This document shows, piece after piece, positions 12,234 through 22,228 of a stretch of 64,000 bases of DNA. Source of the DNA: Wyeomyia smithii (Eukaryota; Arthropoda; Insecta; Diptera; Culicidae); contig NC_073696.1 in the NCBI RefSeq assembly GCF_029784165.1, forward strand, positions 192,742,498-192,806,497, in the 5' to 3' direction. The stretch's first letter is position 1, and every line of letters begins with the position of its first letter. The notes beneath the pieces were generated by a model. That model made no database searches. It saw only the letters and a list, made by a program, of their open reading frames with translations, and was not told the DNA's origin. The translations under genes were made by a program, and so were the position numbers.

Positions 12234-13652
12234 ATGAACAATGAAAATAATGAAGATCAACAATTGGGCGCAGATGGGTTGAAAAACCCGTTTGCACGAG
12301 GAGGCATCCAGAGGTCTCCGCCGAGAAAGGCGGAGATGGATGCAGTAAAGGACGCCTGCGAAGACGGCAAAGGCAGTACGCCTACCGGATCGACGCAAGA
12401 CATCGCAGTGGCTGGTCCACTGTTGATAAAGGCGGTCGGAAGACAGCGAGTCACGCTACCGAAGGTAGTAGCGCTGTCGGAGCAGCTCGATGCCATAATC
12501 GAGTTTGCGAAAAGTCGCACCAACACGGCGAAGTACCTGAAGCAGGCTCTCTACATGCTTCGGTCCTCCGTCGATGCTGCGAAGAAGGAGCACGCCGAGC
12601 TCAAGGCAAGAGCGGTGGCTGCAGAGAAGAATGCAACGGAGGTGACCGGAAGGGCGACGAAGTCGGTCCAAACGGACACCTGCACGTTTGCAGCGGTTTG
12701 CGCCTCCGGGTCAGCCGCAAAAAGAGCAAGGCAGTCTCCGGGGGAAGCCCCCGAGAACAGCAAGAAACGGTTGGTTGTGCTAAGCCCGCGAGATAGCACA
12801 CCAACGGCCTCCAAGTCCGCCGAAAAGTCTGCCGAAGTGGCAGCTACGGGAAACCCTTGAGTTACCGTGGGAGGAAGGAAGCGCCAAAAAGACAGCAAGC
12901 GCAACGACGAGAAGGCGACAAATCGTCCAAAAATGGGAAAGAAGGCGCGAAGCAGGGGCGACGCCCTCATACTCAAGACGGAGGGGTCCAAGTACTCCGA
13001 AGTCTTGAAGAAAATGAGAGGCGAAACCCAGCTCAAGGATCTGGGAGCGGATGTGCGGACCATCCGTCGTTCTCGCACCGGCGAGATGATCCTTGAGCTC
13101 CGTAAGGATGCTAAAAACAAGGGCGCTGCCTACAAGACGGTAGCCGAGCAGGTCCTCGGGAAAGATGTGCAAATTCGGGCACTCACCTCAGAGGTGACTC
13201 TCCAGCTCAAAAACCTGGATGAAATCACCGAGAGGTGCGATATTGCACAGGCCCTCAAGGAGAAGTGCGGAGTGGAAGTAGCCACTGAGGTAATTCGCCT
13301 CCGAAAGGGTCCAGCGGGGACCCAGGTGGCCACTTTCCGGCTTGCATCGGCCGATGCAACTCTGGCCCTGAAGACAGCCAAACTTAAGGTTGGCTGGTCA
13401 GTATGTCCCCTGAGCATACTCCAGCAGCCGGACGGTGGCTTCAGGTGTTTCGAGGGAGGACACAAGTCCTGGACCTGCAAGGGGCCCGATAGGAGCCAGT
13501 TATGTAGGCGTTGTGGTGGTGCTGGCCATAAAGCTAAAGACTGCGGGGAGCCTCCCAAGTGCTTGGTATGTACTGGAAAACGGGACGCCAAGCACTTTAT
13601 GGGAGGCCCACGGTGCCCAGCCGGTAAGGCGGCCACGAAACCACGGGCTTGA
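12234..13652 (+). pseudogene. R1-like ORF1 (gag-like nucleic-acid-binding protein) with in-frame TGA
   Basis: One continuous reading frame of 472 codons apart from a TGA at 12858-12860 (codon 209), so the copy encodes either a truncated protein or a readthrough product. The N-terminal half is Ala/Lys/Glu-rich; the C-terminal half holds retroelement zinc knuckles at about residues 404-462. The first knuckle reads GFRCFEGGHKSWTC, where the first of its four ligands is Gly rather than Cys. The second, CRRCGGAGHKAKDC, is a perfect CX2CX4HX4C, and a third CX2C...H...C follows. The known role of such proteins is RNA packaging and target recognition. The two defects suggest a decaying copy. Confidence 0.85.
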
Positions 13653-16600
13653 GGCTGACGCAATTGAACCTGAACCATTGCTATGCGGCACAGCAGCTGC
13701 TATACCAAGCAGCGTCTGAGTCGCGGTCGGACATCGCAATCGTATCGGACCCCTACTGCATTCCTCCCGGAAACGGTAATTGGGTTGCAGATAAGTCCAG
13801 TACGGTGGCCATATGCACGACCAGCAAGTTCCCGGTTCAGGAGGTTGTGTCAACCTCAAATGAAGGATACGCGGTTGCCAAGGTGGACAGAGTGTTCTAC
13901 TGCAGTTGTTATGCTCCGCCGCGTTGGTCTATCGAAAGGTTCACCCAGATGGTCGATTTGTTATCTATGGAGCTGACGGGACTAACACCCTTAGTAGTGG
14001 CGGGTGACTTCAACGCTTGGGCTGTTGAGTGGGGAAGCCGCCGCACGAACCGGAGGGGTCAGATCTTGTTGGAAGCTCTGGCAAAGCTCAACCTAGATCT
14101 GGCCAACGTTGGAACCAAGTGTACATTCAGCAGAAATGGTGCGGAGTCGATCATCGACGTGACGTTCTCCAGCCCAGGACTGATCGTGAACTGGAGGGTA
14201 GACGATGGCTACACCTATAGTGACCACCAGTCGGTCTGCTATAGCGTAGTCCATAACGTGGTGCGGCAGGCGACGGGTAGAGCCAATACTCCGACCGTCC
14301 GCGGGTGGAAGACATCGCATTTCGATGCCGAGGTATTTGCAGAAGCAATGAGAAGAGAGCGCGAGGGGGGCAGTTGGCTCCGCCCGAGTGCTGACCAATT
14401 AGTTGCCACATTATCGCGGGCGTGCGACGCCACCATGCCTAGGACCCGCCAACCTAGGAATGGTAAGTCACCGGTATACTGGTGGACCGACGCGATAGCG
14501 GACCTCCGTAGCGCGTGCCTCCGTGCAAGACGGATGTTGCAACGTGCACGTACCGATGCACAGAGGGTAGAGCGCCGTGTAGTATTCGGATCTGCAAGAT
14601 CGGCGCTTAAAAGTGCGATAAAGGCGAGCAAAAGGGCCTGCTTCGATAGGCTATGCGCGAGTGCCAATACGAATCCGTGGGGCAACGCCTACAGAGTCGT
14701 AATGGCGAAGACCAAAGGTGTGTTGGCGCCTGCAGAGCGATCACCAGCGATGCTGGAGCGTATCATCGAGGGACTCTTTCCACGACACGAGCCAAATCCT
14801 TGGCCTCCGGTTGCTGAGTCTCACGTCCGACGTTCCAGTATCTCAGACACAGACCAGGGATGGTCGGCCAACCTGCCGGGCATCCAATCCGTGAGAGACG
14901 GCAGCCGTGCAGAGGTTGTGGAGGAGGTAAGGGTTACGAATGAGGAACTCATCGTGATCGCCAACTCCCTAAAGGTGAGCAAGGCACCGGGACCGGATGG
15001 AATCCCGAACTTGGCCATCAGGACGGCCATGAAAGTGGCCCCCGATCTATTTCGAGCAGTCATGCAGAAGTGCCTGGATGACTGCCTCTTTCCGGACAGG
15101 TGGAAGCGACAGAGATTGGTGCTGTTGCCGAAGGCTGGGAAACCGCCAGGGGACCCATCGGCATACAGACCTATCTGTCTGCTGGACACTACGGGCAAGG
15201 TGCTTGAGAGGATTATCCTCAACAGACTGGTGAATTACACAGAGGGTGTAAACGGTCTGGCAAGTAACCAGTTCGGCTTCCGGAAAGGTAGATCCACGCT
15301 GGATGCTATTCTCTCTGTCACCAAGACGGCAGAGGTAGCACTCCAGCGTAAGAGTTGGGGCATTCGCTATTGCGCAATCGTCACGCTTGACGTGAAGAAT
15401 GCATTCAATAGCGCCAGTTGGGACTCCATAGCGCTCGCGCTTAGGAGCATCCACGTACCGGTGTCGTTGTATAAGATTTTGGAAAATTATTTCCAGAATC
15501 GGGTACTAGTTTACAACACGGAGGAGGGTCAGAAGTGCGTCCCAATCACCGCAGGGGTACCGCAAGGTTCCATCCTGGGCCCGGTGTTGTGGAATGTCAT
15601 GTATGACGGGGTGTTGAAACTAAAGTTCCCTGTAGGGGTTGTGATCGTCGGTTTCGCAGACGACATCACGCTAGAGGTCTACGGCGAGTCGATCGAAGAG
15701 GTCGAGTTGACGGCCGCGCACTGCATACGCAAGGTCGAAGACTGGATGCACTCTAGGAAACTGGAGTTAGCGCACCATAAAACGGAGGTTACGGTTGTGA
15801 ACAACCGCAAATTAGAGCAACAGGCGGTGGTCAGAGTCGGTGACTGCACCATTACCTCAAGGCGTTCCTTGAAGCTCTTGGGGGTTATGGTTGACGATAA
15901 GCTCACATTTAAGAGTCACGTCGACTATGCCTGTAAGAGGGCTTCAACGGCCGCTGCAGGACTATCTCGAATCATGTCCAATAGCTCAGCGGTATATGGC
16001 AGCAAGCGTAAACTTCTTGCCAGCGTGGTTTCGTCCATACTTAGGTATGGTGGGCCAGCGTGGTCCAAAGCGTTAGGTACCAACAGTCATCGTCGAAAAC
16101 TGGAAAGTACCTACAGGCTCATGTGCCTGAGGGTTGTGAGCGCGTACCGTACAGTGTCATACGACGCAATCTGCGTCCTGTCCGGCATGATGCCTATCAG
16201 CATAGCCATTAAGGAGGACGTAGAATGCTTCGATCAACGTGACCTAAGGGGTATACGAGGCACCAGATGGTCATTCTCGATGATCAGATGGCAGCAGGAA
16301 TGGTCCAATTCCGCAAAGGGTAGATGGACGCATCGACTTATTCCGGACGTATCCGGATGGGTCGGGAGGCGCCATGGAGAAGTTAACTTTCACTTGACAC
16401 AGATTCTGTCAGGTCATGGTTGCTTCAGGCAGTATCTACACAGATTCGGGCATGCGGGGTCCCCCATGTGTCCCGAGTGCGCGGATGCGGAAGAAACTGC
16501 TGAGCATGTCTTCTTCGTGTGCCCTCGTTTTGTGCATGCGCGGAGCGACATGATGGTAGTGAGCGGGCCAGACACCACTCCGGACAACCTAGTTCGGAGG

Positions 16601-16711
16601 ATGTGTAAAGACCCAAACATTTGGAGGGCGGTTTGTACAGCCGCCTCTCAAATAGTTTTAGAATTGCAAAACAGGCGACAGGTTGACCACCGACACGCCA
16701 GTGTTAGCTAA
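13649..16711 (+). CDS. R1-like ORF2: endonuclease-reverse transcriptase, 1020 codons
   Basis: The open frame is uninterrupted. It begins at TTG overlapping the ORF1 stop (TTGA); families of this type usually have ATGA here, so the start codon is probably mutated or re-initiation is non-canonical. Residues 1-215 form an apurinic-like endonuclease (LNLNHC, GDFNAWAVEWGS, SDHQSV). The reverse transcriptase spans about 430-740, with KAPGPDGIPN, QFGFRKGRSTLDAI, LDVKNAFNSASW, AGVPQGSILGP and the catalytic FADD near 670. A C-terminal zinc finger (CPECADAEETAEHVFFVC) lies at about 941-958. No frameshift or stop seen. Function: nicks target DNA and primes reverse transcription there. Confidence 0.93.
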   Translation: MRLTQLNLNHCYAAQQLLYQAASESRSDIAIVSDPYCIPPGNGNWVADKSSTVAICTTSKFPVQEVVSTSNEGYAVAKVDRVFYCSCYAPPRWSIERFTQMVDLLSMELTGLTPLVVAGDFNAWAVEWGSRRTNRRGQILLEALAKLNLDLANVGTKCTFSRNGAESIIDVTFSSPGLIVNWRVDDGYTYSDHQSVCYSVVHNVVRQATGRANTPTVRGWKTSHFDAEVFAEAMRREREGGSWLRPSADQLVATLSRACDATMPRTRQPRNGKSPVYWWTDAIADLRSACLRARRMLQRARTDAQRVERRVVFGSARSALKSAIKASKRACFDRLCASANTNPWGNAYRVVMAKTKGVLAPAERSPAMLERIIEGLFPRHEPNPWPPVAESHVRRSSISDTDQGWSANLPGIQSVRDGSRAEVVEEVRVTNEELIVIANSLKVSKAPGPDGIPNLAIRTAMKVAPDLFRAVMQKCLDDCLFPDRWKRQRLVLLPKAGKPPGDPSAYRPICLLDTTGKVLERIILNRLVNYTEGVNGLASNQFGFRKGRSTLDAILSVTKTAEVALQRKSWGIRYCAIVTLDVKNAFNSASWDSIALALRSIHVPVSLYKILENYFQNRVLVYNTEEGQKCVPITAGVPQGSILGPVLWNVMYDGVLKLKFPVGVVIVGFADDITLEVYGESIEEVELTAAHCIRKVEDWMHSRKLELAHHKTEVTVVNNRKLEQQAVVRVGDCTITSRRSLKLLGVMVDDKLTFKSHVDYACKRASTAAAGLSRIMSNSSAVYGSKRKLLASVVSSILRYGGPAWSKALGTNSHRRKLESTYRLMCLRVVSAYRTVSYDAICVLSGMMPISIAIKEDVECFDQRDLRGIRGTRWSFSMIRWQQEWSNSAKGRWTHRLIPDVSGWVGRRHGEVNFHLTQILSGHGCFRQYLHRFGHAGSPMCPECADAEETAEHVFFVCPRFVHARSDMMVVSGPDTTPDNLVRRMCKDPNIWRAVCTAASQIVLELQNRRQVDHRHASVS

Positions 16712-16969
16712 CGGCCAGTCTCCAGGTTAGTTAGCTAAGTTAGCAAAGAGATCTATAGAACCAAGAGGGTGCACAGAGCACAAAAGCCGCTCCCCGAAGC
16801 AATACCTAGCGGTGGTCCCGGGGAGTATTATGGGCTGGAGACTGGAGGGGTTTTAGTGGGTCCGGTCACTGAATCAAACCAACCCCACACTCCCTGAGGT
16901 TGGTCACCTCAGGGGTTTGGATGCAAATTTCCCCTCCACCTGAAACAAAAAAAAAAAAAAAATAAAAAT

Positions 16970-17380
<411 letters not shown>

Positions 17381-18487
17381 ATGTCATCTACTCGTATAAA
17401 GTAAGTTACAGCAATAAATCAGTATTTTAATCTAATGAGTGTCGATTGACTGTTTCAGGAAACCTGTTACCCGTCGTGGTAAACGAGCTTTAGATGAGCG
17501 CGAGCCCAAAACAATAGAAAACCCCAAAAAGACGCTCATCATGCAAGGTCGCAAATGCTCCAACGAAATTCGCCAAGCATTGAAAGATCTTTATCTATTC
17601 AAAAAACCACTGGCTAGTCTGATGAGGCGGAACAACGACGTTACGTTGTTTGAAGATGCAACTCCTTTGGAGCAGTAAGTACAAATAATAGTATACGATT
17701 CGTCGTGTCAACTCATTGACGAAATATAACCCATAGGTTAGCTAAATCCAATGATTGCCACTTATTTATGTTTGGATCTTCCTCGAAAAAACGACCAAAC
17801 AATTTAACACTCGGACGGATCTACGATGAGCAGGTGCTGGACATGGTTGAGTTTGGTATTAAAGAATACAAAAGCTTACAAGATTTTAATAACGAAAAAA
17901 TTTCGGCATTCGTGAAGCCTATGATAATCTTCAACGGGTATAAATGGAAATTGACTGAAGAGTTGCGTAGAATCCGAAGTTTGCTGCTAGATATTTTTCA
18001 CATCGATAATGTGGATTCCATTCGACTGCAGGGGTTAGAGCACGTACTCAGTTTCACGATTACCGAGGACCTGGAGATCTTAATGCGTTCGTATCGAGTG
18101 ATGCTGAAGAAAAGCGGTCAGCGAACACCACGAATAGAATTAGTCGAGATGGGGCCTCGCATGGACTTAACGATTCGCCGCACCAAGATAGCTTCAGATG
18201 ACTTGTATAAAAATGCAATGCGACAACCTGCTATCCTGAAAGTTGCTAAGCGGAAGAACGTTAGTCGAGATGAGCTGGGTAACGTTCACGGACGGGTACA
18301 CGTCGGCAAGCAAGATATCAATAGCATTCAGACCAGGAAGATGAAGGGATTAAAAAAGTCTGCAGACGAAAAAAAAGAAAATCGTGCCTCTAAGAAGCGT
18401 AAACTTATGAATAACGAATCTGAAGGTGATGGTGCTGAAAATGATGATGAGCACGAAGTTGGTAGTGAAATAGATGACAATATATAG
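17381..18487 (+). CDS. RPF2: Ribosome production factor 2 (Brix domain)
   Basis: Exons 17381-17400, 17459-17674 and 17737-18487 (987 nt, 328 aa), with GT-AG introns of 58 and 62 bp and frame kept (K-K-P-V at join 1, E-Q-L-A-K at join 2). Family signatures: REPKTIENPKKTLIMQGRK, KDLYLFKKP, LFMFGSSSKKRPNNLTLGR near 88-106, KPMIIFNG, LRRIRSLLLDIF, the KKSGQRTPRIELVEMGPRMD block, LTIRRTKIASDDLYK, and KQDINSIQTRKMKGLKK near the end. The Brix domain covers about residues 28-255; the tail is Lys-rich then acidic. Known role: with RRS1 it recruits the 5S RNP (5S rRNA, uL5, uL18) to pre-60S particles in the nucleolus. Length is similar to the human protein (306 aa) with a longer acidic tail. Confidence 0.95.
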
Positions 18488-20077
18488 TTTTGAGTTAAGA
18501 TGAAACCTATTTCTATTATCATTTAAGTAATTGAAAAATATATACATGTTTCGTCAACATGAATTTTATGTGTATTGTTATGTTCTTATTAGCGGAACTA
18601 AATTGTCTTCGAGGTTGTCATGCGAGATAGAATCTACACTGGATGGATAGATGATTTCCTTAACCAAAAAACGGTCGTACATTTATTGTCTCCTAGTGGC
18701 TGAATTTCCACATACCGCGAAATTTCCATGTGAATTGGAATTCGTAAAATCGCTTCCTCAATAGACCATTTTACGAGACTCAATTCATGAATGAAATTTT
18801 GACAGAAAGCTCGGAACCGCTGACATAACGCACGTAAAAGCAGCATCAATATCAGCAGGATCCGTGACCTGTCAGTTCGTAGAATGGTCTATTGATCCTA
18901 TAGACCATTTTACGAATTTTGGCAATATTCTGTAATTCTGTAACACAGATTCTGTATAAGGCAATCCACGGGTGACGTTTCAACGCTGGTACGTTTGTTA
19001 TTGTTGCTGTTTTTCAAGTTGCGAAACCAAAACACGACCAAAACCGAAATCTTCTAATGTCGGCAATAATATCAAAAGTGATTTGTTATTGTTGTATTTA
19101 GGATTGGCACCCGCAATACTAGAGCTACTGATCGGAAAACATTTGTTTTTCACGCTTCTGAATCCGGGTTGCATCCGAGTTGCGACCGATCGAACATACG
19201 TAAAGCTGTCATTTCATAAGTTGAAAAAAAAAACAGACTGAAATCAGCTGATCGCAACTGTCTCGTGGATTACCTTTTTTTTTTCAACCCCTTTGGCATC
19301 ACGCCATGTTTCAAGGGCTAACATCTCCACATATGTGTAAACGAGATAGCATATCACCGCTTCTTTTCATACATCTTTATCTTACTGCTGACAGCGGGCA
19401 CAAATTAATTTGAGCCCAGGACATGAGTTCATTGTCATTCACTGTTACTCGGTATAGGGATGCCAAAGGCTCGGTTTTTTCAGTTCAAAAATCTGTAAAA
19501 TACAGAAAAATCTGTATATGTGGCATCCCGGTGTACAACTACACAGAAAAATAAAAACACCCAAATATGCGTTTTTATGACGCAAATCAGCCCTTCTGTG
19601 CGGGAAGGTACACACTTAGATTTTATTGCCGAGAACTCAACAGCTGATAAATTCAGCGAAATGTTCTACAAGTTTTCGGCAGAATTTTCAAGAACTTCGG
19701 CAAACGAAATTAAATATCTGCTGGTTTACGGTGGATCGATATATTTGCTGAATGTTCGTCAAAATTTATTACTGACATTTGTTAAAAAATTCGCCGAGCT
19801 CCATCAGCTGTTGGGAAGTTTGCCGAGATAAATTCAGTGTGTACTTTAAGGTAAAAGTGATCTACCTAGTTTTGGGTACCTGCACGGAAGTCATCATTTA
19901 GGTGAAATCGGATACCTTGAATCAACAATATCAATATCAAAAACTCCATACAAATTTTTACCCAAAATTAAGTATTCGCATTTTATTAAGCTGTTGCGTT
20001 TTTTCACCAATTTTTATGCGTATCATTTACCTAAACCAGTGAAAACATTCAGGTTTACGTAAATTTACGTTGTTTTT
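18488..20077. other. Gene-free stretch after RPF2 with small inverted-repeat elements
   Basis: No gene recognised. A short inverted-repeat unit spans about 18758-18900 (CAATAGACCATTTTACGA at the left, its near complement at the right), with a third copy of the motif near 18901. A mini-element at 19458-19530 is bounded by GGGATGCCA and TGGCATCCC. The stretch 19600-19850 holds GCCGA/TCGGC-rich sequence resembling decayed mosquito MITEs. The small ORFs here have no recognisable domain. Confidence 0.5.
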
Positions 20078-20089
20078 ACGTGTTCACTT
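20078..20089. repeat. Left target-site duplication of the I-like element
   Basis: ACGTGTTCACTT, repeated exactly at 26277-26288 after the poly(A) tail. Confidence 0.95.
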
Positions 20090-20544
20090 CATTCGTTGTT
20101 TTGCTTTCGTCTTGATTAGACGCAAATTGTTTATCTCCGTTTGATTCGCAAAATAACAATACACGAGTTATCGTACGGGTGTTTTTTTTTTCGATTAGTT
20201 CTTGTGTGCGATAACAATAGCCTGCAATATATCGGCAGAAACATCTTCTGCACACTGGTAGGGGCAGGCTACCCCGCCAGTGATCCGATACGCAGCTGAT
20301 ATATCAGCAAGAATAATTCTCCCGCACCGCTGTTACCCCGCTAGCAGCACGGACCACCATACGATCGAGCGAGTGGAAGTCAACTACAAGTGGCATCTAC
20401 AAGGTCGCGTGTAGGATACGGCCACTGTGTCACAACACGAAGCTGGATCGTCATTGTTTGTTCTGCGGAGACGCTCGATTAATCCTACTATCAGCCGTGA
20501 GGTCGTGACTTAGACGTTCGGTGAAGTATTCACTTTAGAATTTT

Positions 20545-20615
20545 TATCATTATTATTAATAGTATTATTATTATTGTTATTATTATAATTATTATTACTA
20601 TTATTATTATTATTA

Positions 20616-20697
<82 letters not shown>

Positions 20698-20722
20698 TGT
20701 TATTAGTATTAGTATTACTGCC
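20545..20722. repeat. (TTA)n microsatellite inside the I-like 5' UTR
   Basis: Mostly perfect TTA units with a few variant triplets (TTG, CTA, TCA). It lies between the element's left target duplication and ORF1, so either it belongs to the element or it grew inside it after insertion. Confidence 0.9.
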
Positions 20723-20848
20723 TTTTTTTTTATTTTGATCCATTGTAGTTTGAAAAATTGTTTTTAAAATTTAATAGCAACTACTTGACCCCCCCTCACA
20801 TTCGAATATTTATCGTTTGTGTGCGGTAGAGCGTAACGCTCCCGCAAA

Positions 20849-22228
20849 ATGGACGACATGCAGGTGCAACTATTCCTGGATGTGGAAACAACTGGGGAAG
20901 AGATTGAGATCTCCCCCATCGATTCCCCTCTACCTTCCCCGCTACCTAGCCCCGTACCAAGGGTACCGGCAACACGGGTGAAAGCTTACCCAGATGCTTC
21001 GAAAGGTCCGTTCGTAGTTTACTTCAGGCCCATAAAGAAGCCTCTAAATATAATTCAAATCGGCAAGGACCTGGCAAAACAGTTTTCGGACGTAACCGAA
21101 ATTACAAAGGTTAGACCGAACAAACTGCGAGTTGTTGTGAGTAGCTTGAAGCAAGCAAACGCAATTGCTAGCTACGAGCTCTTCACGAGAGAGTACCGCG
21201 TGTACATCCCTGCCAAGGACGTGGAGATCGACGGTGTGGTTACCGAAGGAAGCCTCACGGTCGATGACATTTTGCGTCACGGGGTTGGCTGCTTCAAGAA
21301 CCCCCTGATTCAAGATGTAAAGATACTGGATGTCAAGCAATTGCATTCAGTATCCATCGAAGAAGGGAAGAAGAAATTCTTCCCTTCGGATTCCTTCCGT
21401 GTAACATTCGCCGGATCCGCACTGCCGAACTACATCTCTTTGGACAGGGTTCGTCTGCCTGTACGCCTGTTCGTACCGCGGGTCATGCATTGCCAAAACT
21501 GCAAGCAGTTAGGTCATACAGCCACCTACTGCTGCAACAAGGCACGCTGCAGCAAGTGCGGAGGCAATCATGCTGAGACCGCTTGCAGTGAGGATACTGA
21601 AAAGTGTCTTTACTGCGAGGGAACTCGGCATGACCTTTCGGCGTGTCCCGCGTACAAACAGCGCGAGGAAAAAATAAAGCGTTCCCTCAAGGAACGATCA
21701 AAGCGCTCTTTCGCAGAAATGCTGAAGAGTGCTGAGCCACCCTCGACAGGAAACATCTTTTCCTTTTTGCCAACCGATGAGGGTATATCTGACGATCCCC
21801 TCGAAGGGTGTTCTTATGCCATGCCAGAAGGATCTAGGAAGAGGAGAATGATCAACTCTCCTAATCTTTCTCGCAAAGGTCGCAAGATAACCCCTAGCGG
21901 AATGACCAATAAGCCAACACAAAAAGGAAGCGGTGAAGAAAAACCGAAGCAAGTACCTCCCGGTTTTAATTTTAAATCAAACCAGGAGTACCCACCGCTT
22001 CCTGGGGCACCAAAAACCCCTCGTGCACCCATTTCTCGATCAGAAGATAAAAAAGAAACAGGGTTCATAAAATTTTCTGATATTGTGGACTGGATATTTA
22101 AAACATTCAACATACCAGATCCCCTACAAAATATTCTTCTTGCCCTTCTTCCTACAGTGAAAACCTTTTTGATGCAACTAGCAGCAACTTGGCCCCTCAT
22201 TTCAGCTATCATATCTTTCGATGACTAA
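20849..22228 (+). CDS. I-like ORF1: gag-like nucleic-acid-binding protein, 459 aa
   Basis: Starts MDDMQVQLFLD with a Pro/Ser-rich segment (residues 24-40). An RNA-binding-like alpha/beta region follows (about 50-200). Three zinc knuckles lie at about 215-267: CQNCKQLGHTATYC, CSKCGGNHAETAC and CLYCEGTRHDLSAC. A basic region and a hydrophobic C-terminus follow. The stop overlaps the ORF2 start (ATGACTAA), the usual coupling for this type of element. Known role: binds element RNA to form the transposition particle. Open throughout. Confidence 0.92.
   Translation: MDDMQVQLFLDVETTGEEIEISPIDSPLPSPLPSPVPRVPATRVKAYPDASKGPFVVYFRPIKKPLNIIQIGKDLAKQFSDVTEITKVRPNKLRVVVSSLKQANAIASYELFTREYRVYIPAKDVEIDGVVTEGSLTVDDILRHGVGCFKNPLIQDVKILDVKQLHSVSIEEGKKKFFPSDSFRVTFAGSALPNYISLDRVRLPVRLFVPRVMHCQNCKQLGHTATYCCNKARCSKCGGNHAETACSEDTEKCLYCEGTRHDLSACPAYKQREEKIKRSLKERSKRSFAEMLKSAEPPSTGNIFSFLPTDEGISDDPLEGCSYAMPEGSRKRRMINSPNLSRKGRKITPSGMTNKPTQKGSGEEKPKQVPPGFNFKSNQEYPPLPGAPKTPRAPISRSEDKKETGFIKFSDIVDWIFKTFNIPDPLQNILLALLPTVKTFLMQLAATWPLISAIISFDD

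Noticed and set aside
12551..13859. Long minus-strand frames under the R1 ORFs
   Set aside because: Shadows produced by the GC-rich R1 coding sequence; no domain.
20510..20743. Asn-rich minus-strand frame
   Set aside because: It is the translated TTA microsatellite within the I-like 5' UTR.
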